A stretch of DNA of 64,000 bases from Stutzerimonas stutzeri (GTDB lineage: Bacteria; Pseudomonadota; Gammaproteobacteria; Pseudomonadales; Pseudomonadaceae), in the NCBI RefSeq assembly GCF_024448985.1, contig NZ_JAMOII010000018.1, positions 1 through 64,000 of the forward strand, given 5' to 3'. The notes beneath the pieces were generated by a model. The model saw nothing but the letters and a program-made list of their open reading frames with translations, had not been told where the DNA came from and made no database searches. The translations under genes were made by a program, and so were the position numbers. Shown here piece by piece: positions 26,543 through 34,464 of the stretch (the stretch's first letter is position 1; the number at the start of each line of letters is the position of its first letter).

Positions 26543-27406
26543 ATGGCTTACCCGAAGATCCCCGCACAGAAGCAGGACCGCCAGCCCGGCTTGGAGAGCG
26601 AGATGCAGCCGCCCGCCGAGTTCATTCGCGACAGCTACAAAGGCAGCGGCAAGCTGGCCGGCAAAGTAGCGCTGGTCAGCGGCGGCGACAGTGGCATCGG
26701 TCGCGCGGCCGCGGTGCACTTCGCCCGTGAAGGAGCGGATGTCGCCATCATGTATCTCGACGAGCATGAGGATGCCGAAGCGGCCAAGCGCATGGTTGAA
26801 GCTGAAGGCCAGCGCTGCTTGCTGCTACCGGGAGACATTCGCGATAGCAAGTACTGCAACGATGCAGTCGAGCAGACCGTGAAGACCTTCGGCCGGCTGG
26901 ACGTGCTGGTGAACAATGCCGGCCGGCAGGAGGTGCAAACGCGGCTCGAGGACATCACTGATGAGCAGTGGGAGAAGACCTTTGCCACCAACATTCACGG
27001 CTATTTCTATCTCACCCGCGCCGCCCTGGCCCACCTGAAGGCCGGCGCGTCGATCATTAACACCACCTCGATCAATTCCTTCATCGGCAACCCGATGCTG
27101 ATCGACTACACCTCGACCAAAGGCGCCATCGACGGTTTCACTCGCGCCCTGTCGCAGCAGCTGATCGAGCGCGACATCCGCGTCAACCAGATTGCCCCCG
27201 GCCCGATCTGGACACCGCTGCAACCGGCCACTATCGGCAAGCACGACCCCGAGATGCTCGAAGATTTCGGCAGCCAGATGCCCATGGGCCGCTGCGGCCA
27301 GCCGTCGGAGCTGGGCCCGGCTTACGTTTATCTGGCATGCGAGGACTCGTCCTATGTCAGCGGACAGACCATTCACATCAATGGCGGGAAGGTGGTGAAC
27401 GGCTGA
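26543..27406 (+). CDS. SDR family oxidoreductase (stress-associated, YhdF/YghA type)
   Basis: The 287-residue classical SDR has an N-terminal extension typical of the YhdF/YghA group (PKIPAQKQDRQPGLESEM), the cofactor motif SGGDSGIGRA at residues 46-55, NNAG in VNNAGRQEV, and the catalytic set S...YTSTK. The C-terminal end SYVSGQTIHINGG is conserved. GGAGG four bases before ATG 26543 fixes the start. It reduces or oxidises an unknown alcohol or sugar with NAD(P). The general stress protein gene follows after 53 bases on the same strand, so the two may be co-transcribed under a stress sigma factor (inference). Confidence 0.87.
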   Translation: MAYPKIPAQKQDRQPGLESEMQPPAEFIRDSYKGSGKLAGKVALVSGGDSGIGRAAAVHFAREGADVAIMYLDEHEDAEAAKRMVEAEGQRCLLLPGDIRDSKYCNDAVEQTVKTFGRLDVLVNNAGRQEVQTRLEDITDEQWEKTFATNIHGYFYLTRAALAHLKAGASIINTTSINSFIGNPMLIDYTSTKGAIDGFTRALSQQLIERDIRVNQIAPGPIWTPLQPATIGKHDPEMLEDFGSQMPMGRCGQPSELGPAYVYLACEDSSYVSGQTIHINGGKVVNG

Positions 27407-27459
27407 GGTCGTCGTCACGCCCGAACGCAGCCAGCCCCGCACGAAACCAAGGTGAAATC

Positions 27460-28056
27460 ATGACTCAGATTCTCATTGCCGCCTTTGACCACTATGCAGA
27501 AGCCGAGCACGTCAAAGCCGAGCTCCTGAGCAAGGGAGTGCCTAGCGACGACATCCAGATATCCGCCTCCTTCAATCCCGCTACTGTCGACAGCAGCCGG
27601 GTCGAAGTCATCGGGGAGGAGCCGGACGAGGACGCCACTGTCTCCGAAAAAGTTGGCAGCTTTTTTCGCAAAGTCTTTGGGGATGGCGCGAGTGAACATG
27701 CCGGACGCTATCCAGAAGCGGCCCGTCGCGGCTCCACCATCGTCACCGTCACCGTCGAAGATGAAGGCCAGGTGACCATGGTCGAGCAGCTGATGGAGCG
27801 AAACGGCGCAATCGATATCGACGAGCGCAGTGCCGGCTGGGGCGACGATGACACGACGCCCGTCACGGCCAGCACCGAAACCCTGACGACCGGCTACCCG
27901 GACGCCACATCCATCAGCGTCGACGAACGCGAGCTGAATGGAATGGCCACACCGGATCGCGGCGCAGACGATGGCTCGATTCCCGGCCGCGCCGAAAACG
28001 AAAAGGCCGCGCGTCGTGACAACACGGCCGGGCGCGTGCGGATCGTCCCGCGGTAA
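27460..28056 (+). CDS. YflT-domain (general stress protein 17M-like) protein
   Basis: The 198-residue protein begins with a YflT-like domain: ILIAAFDHYAEAEHVKAELL, VPSDDIQISAS, then a glycine/serine segment and STIVTVTVEDEGQVTMVEQL. This N-terminal ferredoxin-like fold is known from Bacillus GSP17M and is common in plant- and soil-associated bacteria. The C-terminal 60 residues are acidic and low in hydrophobics (probably disordered). Function unknown. Shine-Dalgarno AAGGTGA precedes ATG 27460. It follows the SDR gene closely. Confidence 0.78.
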   Translation: MTQILIAAFDHYAEAEHVKAELLSKGVPSDDIQISASFNPATVDSSRVEVIGEEPDEDATVSEKVGSFFRKVFGDGASEHAGRYPEAARRGSTIVTVTVEDEGQVTMVEQLMERNGAIDIDERSAGWGDDDTTPVTASTETLTTGYPDATSISVDERELNGMATPDRGADDGSIPGRAENEKAARRDNTAGRVRIVPR

Positions 28057-28102
28057 CGCGCCGAAGCCGCGCTGGCCGCCGAAGGTGCGCGCCGGCGCCT
28101 AC

Positions 28103-28251
28103 CAGGCTGTTGAAAAACTATCTGCGTTGCCGATCCAGCGCTAGAAAACGCTTCGAATCGCCAACTCGTAACCTCGATCGCGAGCCCGGTCCGCTTTCTC
28201 AGCAATTTCTGCCTTGTCTTGGCTGCCTAGCCAACGTTTTTCGACAGCCTG
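28103..28251. mobile_element. 149-bp MITE-like element with CAGGCTGTTGAAAAAC ends
   Basis: CAGGCTGTTGAAAAAC at 28103-28118 is matched inversely by GTTTTTCGACAGCCTG at 28236-28251 with one mismatch. The ends resemble those of some insertion-sequence families, but no transposase lies within 149 bp, so this is a non-autonomous derivative. Its right end abuts the stop codon of the dienelactone hydrolase gene and replaces the expected terminator position. Confidence 0.7.
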
Positions 28252-29034
28252 TTACTGCGCTGTGAACACCTCATCGAGCAGGTCGTTCATGGCCTGGAAT
28301 GCGCGCTTCGCCACCAACGGGTTGTACTCGTTGCGGCCCGGCACCTTGGCATAGGGGTCGGTAAACGAATGCACGGCGTTGCCATAGCTGACCATTTGCC
28401 AGTCGGCATCGGCGGCTTGCATCTCGGCGACGAATCCATCGACCTGCTCCTTCGGGACCGCCGGATCATCGGCGCCGTGCAGCACCAGCACCGGTGCCTT
28501 GATCTGCCTGGCGTCGTCGGGGTTAGGCGTGTCCAGGTTGCCGTGGAAGGAAACGAAGGCATCCAGATCGGCACCGGAGCGGGCCAGCTCAAGCACTGCG
28601 CCGCCACCGAAGCAGAAACCGATCGCCGCCATCTTGCTTGTGTCCAGCGCCACGTCCTGCTGTGACCTGAACACATCGACCGCAGCCTGGGCGCGCTTGC
28701 GCATCAGCGCACGATCACCACGCACTGAAGTGGCGGCCGCCTTGGCTTCATCCGGGTTCGATGGCCGTACCGCCTTGCCGTATAGATCCGCCATGAACAC
28801 CACATACTTCTCCCCTGCGGCGCGCGCGGCCTTCTCAGCCGATCGTTCGGTCACCCCGAGCCAGTTGGGCACCATCACCAAACCGGGGCGCGGCGTGGTC
28901 ACCGCATCGTCGTAAACCAGCAAGCCCTCGAAGGCTTCGCCGTCGATTTCATAGGCATGGGGCTTGACCACCACCGCGGCTTCGGCAACACCGACCATCC
29001 CGGCCAGCGCCAGGGCAATACACGTCTTTTTCAT
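28252..29034 (-). CDS. exported dienelactone hydrolase family protein
   Basis: The 260-residue alpha/beta hydrolase has a signal peptide (MKKTCIALALAGMVGVAEA) and the dienelactone hydrolase triad: Cys141 in GFCFGG, Asp189 or 190 in HGADDP, and His222 in NAVHSFTDP. The nucleophile is cysteine, as in the family and unlike serine esterases. A periplasmic location sets it apart from the catabolic cytoplasmic enzymes. Its substrate is probably an ester or lactone. AGGTAA lies about eight bases before ATG 29034. The 296 bases upstream (29035-29330) hold no supported gene. Confidence 0.86.
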   Translation of the reverse strand: MKKTCIALALAGMVGVAEAAVVVKPHAYEIDGEAFEGLLVYDDAVTTPRPGLVMVPNWLGVTERSAEKAARAAGEKYVVFMADLYGKAVRPSNPDEAKAAATSVRGDRALMRKRAQAAVDVFRSQQDVALDTSKMAAIGFCFGGGAVLELARSGADLDAFVSFHGNLDTPNPDDARQIKAPVLVLHGADDPAVPKEQVDGFVAEMQAADADWQMVSYGNAVHSFTDPYAKVPGRNEYNPLVAKRAFQAMNDLLDEVFTAQ

Positions 29035-29330
29035 GGGTTCGTTACCTGCGATGTGAGAGGACTTTTCAACAGTAGCGGAAAAACGCCATCGCACAGCTGC
29101 AATGCGGTGCGCTCAAGCGCTGTCGCCTCAGGCTCCTGTTTTTCGGGCAGGCCTACAGCCTGTATTCGCAGCGAGGTCGCGCCGCCACTGAAGCCACGTG
29201 CACCCGCTTTCGTCGGAGGCCCGACCTCGGGGCGGACTAGCTTAAGTGAACGACATTGGTCGCGCAGGCCACCTAACTTGCAACCGTTTCTGTTTGTGTC
29301 GGTTTTTATCAGTGAACGTCGCCGCCTGGA

Positions 29331-30062
29331 TCACTCTCGAGAGAGACGAGTCTGCAGTGTCAACGCATTGGCCGTCGCCGCCCCGCTGGCCGTGTTGTCG
29401 AAGATGCACCAACTGGCAACGCCCTTCGGCTGATCGGCCAGACGTTCGGCCAGCGCACCAAGCCAATCAGCGTCGTACGAAGAATGGTAGATGCGTGGCG
29501 AACCGTGCAGGCGGTAATAGCGAAACCCCGGCCAGCCGCCCGGCTCGGCTGCTTCGGCGAAGGGTGCCGGATCGGCGACGACGCGGACGATCTGCGCTTG
29601 CTGCAGCAGCGACTCTGCATCGAGCCAGCTGCGATGGCGAGGCTCGATGGCCACCGGGCCGTCGTGACGGGCTCTCAATGCAGCGAAAAAGACACTGGCG
29701 CTTGCCAGGTCATAAGCCAGCGAAGGCGGCAATTGCACCAGCAGGCAGCCCAACTTCTCGCGCAGATGGCCGCACTCCTGCAGAAAACATTCGAGCAATT
29801 CTTCGCAGGCGACCAGCCGCCGTTCGTGGGTAATTTGCTTGGGCAGCTTCACGCAGAAGCGAAACGTCGCTGGCACGCTTTCGGCCCACTTGGCGTAGGT
29901 GGCGGGTCGATGGGAGCGATAGAAGGAGCTATTGATTTCGACGGCTGGAAAACGATTGGCGTAGCGCTGCAGGTGCGTGCCCTCGTCCGGGAATGCTGGC
30001 CACTGCTCGCGCGGCAGGCTCCATCCCGCCGTGCCGAGAAATATCGGGAGGTCGACGTTCAT
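29331..30062 (-). CDS. DUF72 family protein (first of two in the window)
   Basis: The 243-residue protein has the DUF72 TIM-barrel pattern: FLGTAGWSLP at the N-terminus, INSSFYRSHRPATYAKWAES, FRFCVKLPKQITHERRL, LLVQLPPSLAYD, VAIEPRHRSWL and YYRLHGSPRIYHSSY. The start at 30062 (MNVDLPIFLG) is chosen by comparison with the second DUF72 protein in this window, which begins MDLPYFLG; ATG 30104 is also in frame. The family resembles endonuclease IV-like TIM barrels but has no established activity. Confidence 0.82.
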   Translation of the reverse strand: MNVDLPIFLGTAGWSLPREQWPAFPDEGTHLQRYANRFPAVEINSSFYRSHRPATYAKWAESVPATFRFCVKLPKQITHERRLVACEELLECFLQECGHLREKLGCLLVQLPPSLAYDLASASVFFAALRARHDGPVAIEPRHRSWLDAESLLQQAQIVRVVADPAPFAEAAEPGGWPGFRYYRLHGSPRIYHSSYDADWLGALAERLADQPKGVASWCIFDNTASGAATANALTLQTRLSRE

Positions 30063-30140
30063 CGCAATAGGGTCCGGTCGTTGACTACTATTGATGACCA
30101 TCACGCACGCCTGCTTGATCCTTCCAGAAATGATCGCGCC

Positions 30141-30550
30141 CCGTAGGCGCCGAATTCATTCGGCCGCAGTTGTGTGAAAGCCGAACAAGTTCGGCCCTAC
30201 AGTAACGCGGCCCGCTGTAACCGCACCGCAGTCATAGCCCTGCCGGGAGAAAGCGAGGGGGACGGGGTTCGCTTAGTCCAGAATAAACGCCGCAATCCTG
30301 CACAGGAGCTCAGGTCCGTAGGGCCAAATTCATTCGGCCGCAGATGTGAAAGCCGAACAAGTTCGGCCCTACGGTAACGCTGCCCACTGTAAGCGCACCG
30401 CAGTCATAGCCCTGCCGGGAGAAGCGAGGGGGACGGGGTTCGCTTAGTCCAGAAAAAACGCCGCAATCCTGCACAGAAGCTCAGGTCCGTAGGGCCAAAT
30501 TCATTCGGCCGCCGATGTGTGAAAACCGAGCAAAGTCGGCGCTACGGCGC
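30141..30550. repeat. tandem array of ~173-bp units, each with a CCGTAGGGCC...GGCCCTACGG palindrome
   Basis: Units start at 30141, 30316 and 30487 (periods 175 and 171; the third is partial). Each opens with a palindromic block: outer stem CCGTAGGGCC/GGCCCTACGG enclosing a second hairpin GCCGAACAAGTTCGGC. The first two also share a spacer with GCACCGCAGTCATAGCCCTG and AACGCCGCAATCCTGCACAG. The array occupies the 555-base gap between the DUF72 and acyltransferase genes (30063-30617). A single copy of the palindromic block lies at 34328-34388. Confidence 0.85.
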
Positions 30551-30617
30551 TTTAGACCCTTCCGCTAGCCGCACAGGCCGGGTTCCGTCGTAAGCGCAGC
30601 GAAACGGGACCGAGCAC

Positions 30618-31886
30618 CTAGGGTGCCGACTGCCTGCTCGATTGAACGGGTAACCGCTTTAGCAACCATTTGCGCGCCGGCACCACGGCATGCTCCTGAG
30701 CCCAGACGCAAAGTACGACCGTCAAGATCAAGTAAAGCGGATAGAACAACAGTGACAGCTGCTGCTCTCCGGCCCGGACGGCGCAATCGGCCCAGGCTTC
30801 GAAGCAGCTGGTCGAAGCGACGCCCAGCAGTTTTTCCGAACGAGAAAACAGGATGAACGCCGGTACATGCAGCACAAACAGAGGCAGCGATGCCGTCCCT
30901 AGACGCTGCGACCAGCGATTCACGCGAGCGCTACCTGGCGTGGCGATCAGCGCAAACAAGTAGACCAGTGCCAGCTGCGAGGGCAGCAGCAGCCCATTGT
31001 GCAGCAGGAAGTACCAGAGCTTTTCCCCCTTCAACAGCCAGATGGCAGCGATGAAGCAGGCCAGCACGAAACCTGCCAGCGCCAAACGCCCCCCCAGCCT
31101 CGGCATGCGCCCTTGGCTCTGCATTTCGCGGAACACCCCATACAACAAAATGCCGGCGAGAAATTCCGGCAGGCGCAGCAAAGGCATGCGGTGCAGCATG
31201 CCGGTTTGGGGAATACCGTATTCCTGCTGTTGAATCACCCAGAGCGGCGGGATCAAGTAAATCACCGCGATGACCGCAAGCCAGAGCGCCTTGTGCCGCA
31301 ACCGCATCAGCCGCGGCGCCAGCAAAGGGAACGTCAGATAAAAGAAGAACAATGTGGAAATCGACCACAACGGTGGGTTGAAGGTCAGGTAGTAGGGGTT
31401 CCATGCCTGCAGCATGAACAGCTGCAGGACGAAGTTGAGCAACAGCTCGCCATTGCCCATGAAGTGCTCAAGGGTCTCTCTAGACGTCTCGCCCAGATCC
31501 TCGTTGGTGTCGTAAACCACGAAACGCAGAGTCGCCTTGACGTCGTCCGGTGGGATACCGAGTTTGGCGATGATGAACAACACCACCGCCGTCAGTCCCA
31601 ATGAAAACAGGTGCAACGGATAGAGATTGGCGAAACGCCGGCTCAGGAAGCTGCGCCCCGGTTCGCGCAGTTGTCCTTGCTGACAATAGACATGGGCCAG
31701 CAAGAAACCCGACAGCACGAAGAAACTGCTGGTCGCGAAAAACCCCACCCCGGTCAGGTCTGACAGCCACCCGGGCCGTTGTTCCTCGGGATACGCATGG
31801 ATCGTATGAAAGAACACCAAATACATGCCGAGCGAAAATCGCAACCACTCGAGCCCGATGAATTTTTCCTTGCTGACTTGCTCCAT
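30618..31886 (-). CDS. acyltransferase 3 family membrane protein
   Basis: The 422-residue protein has about ten membrane helices and the family's signature at the N-terminus: LEWLRFSLGMYLVFFHTIHA, in which the His of FFHxxH is the catalytic base, followed by FFATSSFFVLSGFLLAH and the Arg-rich FLSRRFANLYPLH. These enzymes O-acylate sugars, peptidoglycan or LPS at the inner membrane. No SGNH partner domain is attached. It is divergent from the serine hydrolase pair at 32096, with 209 bases between the starts. GAGCAATGC upstream gives a weak ribosome site. Confidence 0.85.
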   Translation of the reverse strand: MEQVSKEKFIGLEWLRFSLGMYLVFFHTIHAYPEEQRPGWLSDLTGVGFFATSSFFVLSGFLLAHVYCQQGQLREPGRSFLSRRFANLYPLHLFSLGLTAVVLFIIAKLGIPPDDVKATLRFVVYDTNEDLGETSRETLEHFMGNGELLLNFVLQLFMLQAWNPYYLTFNPPLWSISTLFFFYLTFPLLAPRLMRLRHKALWLAVIAVIYLIPPLWVIQQQEYGIPQTGMLHRMPLLRLPEFLAGILLYGVFREMQSQGRMPRLGGRLALAGFVLACFIAAIWLLKGEKLWYFLLHNGLLLPSQLALVYLFALIATPGSARVNRWSQRLGTASLPLFVLHVPAFILFSRSEKLLGVASTSCFEAWADCAVRAGEQQLSLLFYPLYLILTVVLCVWAQEHAVVPARKWLLKRLPVQSSRQSAP

Positions 31887-32095
31887 GCATTGCTCCTGCC
31901 ATGCGGCAGCCAACGTGCCGTCCGCAAATAGGACGTTCCGTTGCGGGCAGTCGTTCGATAGCCACTGGGTATTCGAGCTGCTCACCGACGTTGCGGGCAA
32001 CGATGGCAAGACACTCAGCCCCATCGGTCGTATCGCCGGATCAATATTTCGTCACGTATGCGTCGGGCACGGGCCGGAGCGATACAGGTCCAACC

Positions 32096-33220
32096 ATGAC
32101 CAGTAACCGGCAGAGAGGTCCGCTACCCGTGTTGTTCCGAGCCAAGCCCCAGCTACGAACAGGTATCGCAACGTCCCTGCTGATGGCAATGGTCCTGCTT
32201 GCATCGCCATTGCCGGCGGTTGCGCAGGACGGTTTCAGCTGGACGGAAAGCTTTCTCGAACACATCGCCAAGGTCGATGCGAGCACCTCGGGTGAGTTGG
32301 GTATCTACCTCAAGGATCTGGATACCGGCGTGTCAGCCTCCTACCACGGCGAGGAAGCCTGGTACCTCGCGTCCACGGTCAAGGTCCCTGTGGCCATAGC
32401 CGTCATGCGCCGCATCGACCAGGACACCCTGAGCCTGGACAGCACCGTGCGCTTGCTGGAATCGGACTACGTCGATGGCGCAGGCCCGACCAAACGACAC
32501 GCACCGGGCACCTCGCTCAGCGTCCGCTACCTGATGGATCAGATGCTGATTCACAGCGATAACACCGCGAGCGACATGCTCATCCGCCTGGTCGGCCTCG
32601 ACGCGGTCAACGCCGTGACCCGCGAGCTGGTGCCTGAAGGCTTCGGCCCGATCACCACCCTGGCGGATGTGCGCAGGCTGATCTACGGGGAATTGCACCC
32701 CTCCGCTCGCCTGTTGTCCGGCAGGGATTTCCTTTCGCTCAAAGCGCAGCGCAGCGAAGCCGGACGCCTCTCGCTTCTGGCCAGCCTGCTGGGCGTCCAG
32801 CAGAGCGCGCTCACCAAAATCCCGCTGCGCGACGCCTATGAACGTTATTACGCGACGCCTTTCAACTCCGGCACGCTGCAGGCCTATGGCGATTTGTTGT
32901 CCGCCGTGGTGGAAGGCAAGGCGCTGAGCCAGGCCAGCACCGAATACCTGCTCAGCGTGATGAATCGCGTCGCCACCGGGGCCCAGCGCATCAAGGCCGG
33001 TCTGCCACCAACGGTCGGCTATGCACATAAAACCGGCACCCAGCGCGCCCGCATCTGCGATGCCGGTGTGATCGCGCCGCCGCCCTTCCGCATAGCCGAC
33101 CCCACCGGACGTATCGTTGTGATCGCCTGCGTGCGCGGTGCTGCATCCACCGCCAAGGCCGAACGCGCTTTGCGCGGCGCGGGCGAAGCGATAACCGCCT
33201 CTGGAGTGCTTCGCCTATGA
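32096..33220 (+). CDS. exported class A beta-lactamase-fold serine hydrolase (first of a tandem pair)
   Basis: The 374-residue protein has a signal peptide (LLMAMVLLASPLPAVAQ), then the SxxK motif STVK (93-96), SDN (154-156) and KTG (312-314) of the PenP/class A fold. The omega-loop motif ExxLN of true beta-lactamases is not visible; instead YGELHP (197-202) is present and is shared with the next gene. Two cysteines (321, 345) flank the KTG strand region, also shared. The distance from SDN to KTG is about 50 residues longer than usual. Hydrolysis of a peptidoglycan-related ester or amide is possible; beta-lactam resistance should not be assumed. Overlaps the next start by four bases. Confidence 0.8.
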   Translation: MTSNRQRGPLPVLFRAKPQLRTGIATSLLMAMVLLASPLPAVAQDGFSWTESFLEHIAKVDASTSGELGIYLKDLDTGVSASYHGEEAWYLASTVKVPVAIAVMRRIDQDTLSLDSTVRLLESDYVDGAGPTKRHAPGTSLSVRYLMDQMLIHSDNTASDMLIRLVGLDAVNAVTRELVPEGFGPITTLADVRRLIYGELHPSARLLSGRDFLSLKAQRSEAGRLSLLASLLGVQQSALTKIPLRDAYERYYATPFNSGTLQAYGDLLSAVVEGKALSQASTEYLLSVMNRVATGAQRIKAGLPPTVGYAHKTGTQRARICDAGVIAPPPFRIADPTGRIVVIACVRGAASTAKAERALRGAGEAITASGVLRL

Positions 33221-34308
33221 AACCAGCCCCGCTCGCGCGCACCGGAAAATTGCTAGCCCTTCCGGCCTTGGTAGGCCTCGGGCTGGCGCTCTGGGCATAT
33301 AAGGAACAGGCCTATTCGGAATCCTGGCGCAACGCACTGGAACAGGACATCCGTCAGATCGACGAACAGAGTCCAGGCAATCTCGGCGTTTACATCAAAC
33401 ATCTGGGTGACGGCGAGACACTAGATTACCAGGCGGATCGCTTTTGGTATCTGGGCTCGGCGGTCAAGGTGCCGATCGCCATCGCGGTCCTACAGAACGT
33501 CGACGAAGGCGAGCACAGCCTCGACGAACAGATGAGCCTGGAGGCGACCGACAAGGTCGACGGCTCCGGCGATCTGGTCTGGCAGGACAATGGCGTCGAG
33601 TATTCGCTGCGCGCTCTGCTGAATGAAATGCTCATCGAAAGCGACAACACGGCCGCCAATATGCTGATCCGGCTCATTGGCGAGGATGAGTTGAACGAGC
33701 GCACACGCAAGAACATGGGCGGCAAGGGGTTTGAACGCATCACCGACTTCACCCAGGTGCGGCGGGACGTCTATGGCGAGCTGCATCCCGATGCGCGCGA
33801 GCTGGACAATATCGAACTGGTGAAGCTTGCATCGGCGCCTTTCAGCAAGCCGCGCTACGAGGCGGTCGCCAGCGCCCTGTCGCTCTCCGAAAGCGAGCTG
33901 AAGGCCGACAGCATGGAGCAGGCTTACGAGCGCTATTACGCGCGCAACCTGAATTCCAGCACGCTGGAAGCATACGGCACGCTGCTGGAGAAACTGATTG
34001 AAGGCGATCTGCTTTCCGAGTCCAGCCGGGATTTGCTGTTCAAGGACATGAAGCTGGATCGGTATGATGCCTACCGCCTCGAAGCCGGCCTGCCCAGCGA
34101 TGTGCCTTTCATCCAGAAAACCGGAACGCAACTGGAACGCGCCTGCCACGTAGGCGTGATCGAACCCCTGGCGGAAAAGCAGGCGAAGACCGTCATCATC
34201 GTGGCCTGCGCCGAAGCACTGGATGAAGCCAAGGAGGCCGGAGCGGCCTTTGAAAAAGTGGGCGAAGCCATCACCCGAGCGCTGCTAAAGCCTGTTTCGG
34301 CTAATTGA
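33217..34308 (+). CDS. class A beta-lactamase-fold serine hydrolase (second of a tandem pair)
   Basis: The 363-residue protein is a paralogue of the preceding one. It has an N-terminal membrane helix (LLALPALVGLGLALWAY, about 12-28) that looks like an uncleaved anchor, SAVK (81-84), SDN (142-144), YGELHP (186-191) and KTG (301-303). Cys310 and Cys331 align with Cys321 and Cys345 of the first. The start ATG overlaps the previous stop (ATGA), so the two are made together and could pair, one soluble and one anchored. Sequence identity is moderate, so the duplication is old. Confidence 0.8.
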   Translation: MKPAPLARTGKLLALPALVGLGLALWAYKEQAYSESWRNALEQDIRQIDEQSPGNLGVYIKHLGDGETLDYQADRFWYLGSAVKVPIAIAVLQNVDEGEHSLDEQMSLEATDKVDGSGDLVWQDNGVEYSLRALLNEMLIESDNTAANMLIRLIGEDELNERTRKNMGGKGFERITDFTQVRRDVYGELHPDARELDNIELVKLASAPFSKPRYEAVASALSLSESELKADSMEQAYERYYARNLNSSTLEAYGTLLEKLIEGDLLSESSRDLLFKDMKLDRYDAYRLEAGLPSDVPFIQKTGTQLERACHVGVIEPLAEKQAKTVIIVACAEALDEAKEAGAAFEKVGEAITRALLKPVSAN

Positions 34309-34327
34309 TCCGGAAGAACGTTATTTC

Positions 34328-34388
34328 CCGTAGCGCCGATTTTATTCGGCCACACATCAGCGAAGGCCGAACGAGTTCGGCCCTACGG
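34328..34388. repeat. single REP-like copy of the CCGTAG...CTACGG palindromic block
   Basis: CCGTAGCGCC and GGCCCTACGG flank ATTTTATTCGG and GCCGAACGAGTTCGGC, the same design as the palindromic block in the array at 30141-30550. It lies between the hydrolase pair and the helicase gene and may also act as a terminator. Confidence 0.8.
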
Positions 34389-34464
34389 AATGCTGAGCGA
34401 GTGATCGGAAGTTGCCATTGGGTTGTCCATAATGGCAGCTGAACTGATCAGAGAGGCGTCGATC

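Noticed and set aside
30141-30550. CRISPR-like array
   Set aside because: Units of about 170 bp with conserved spacers are not a CRISPR repeat-spacer pattern, and no cas gene is near.
32096-34308. Calling the hydrolase pair beta-lactamase resistance genes
   Set aside because: The omega-loop Glu motif is not visible, so only the fold can be claimed.
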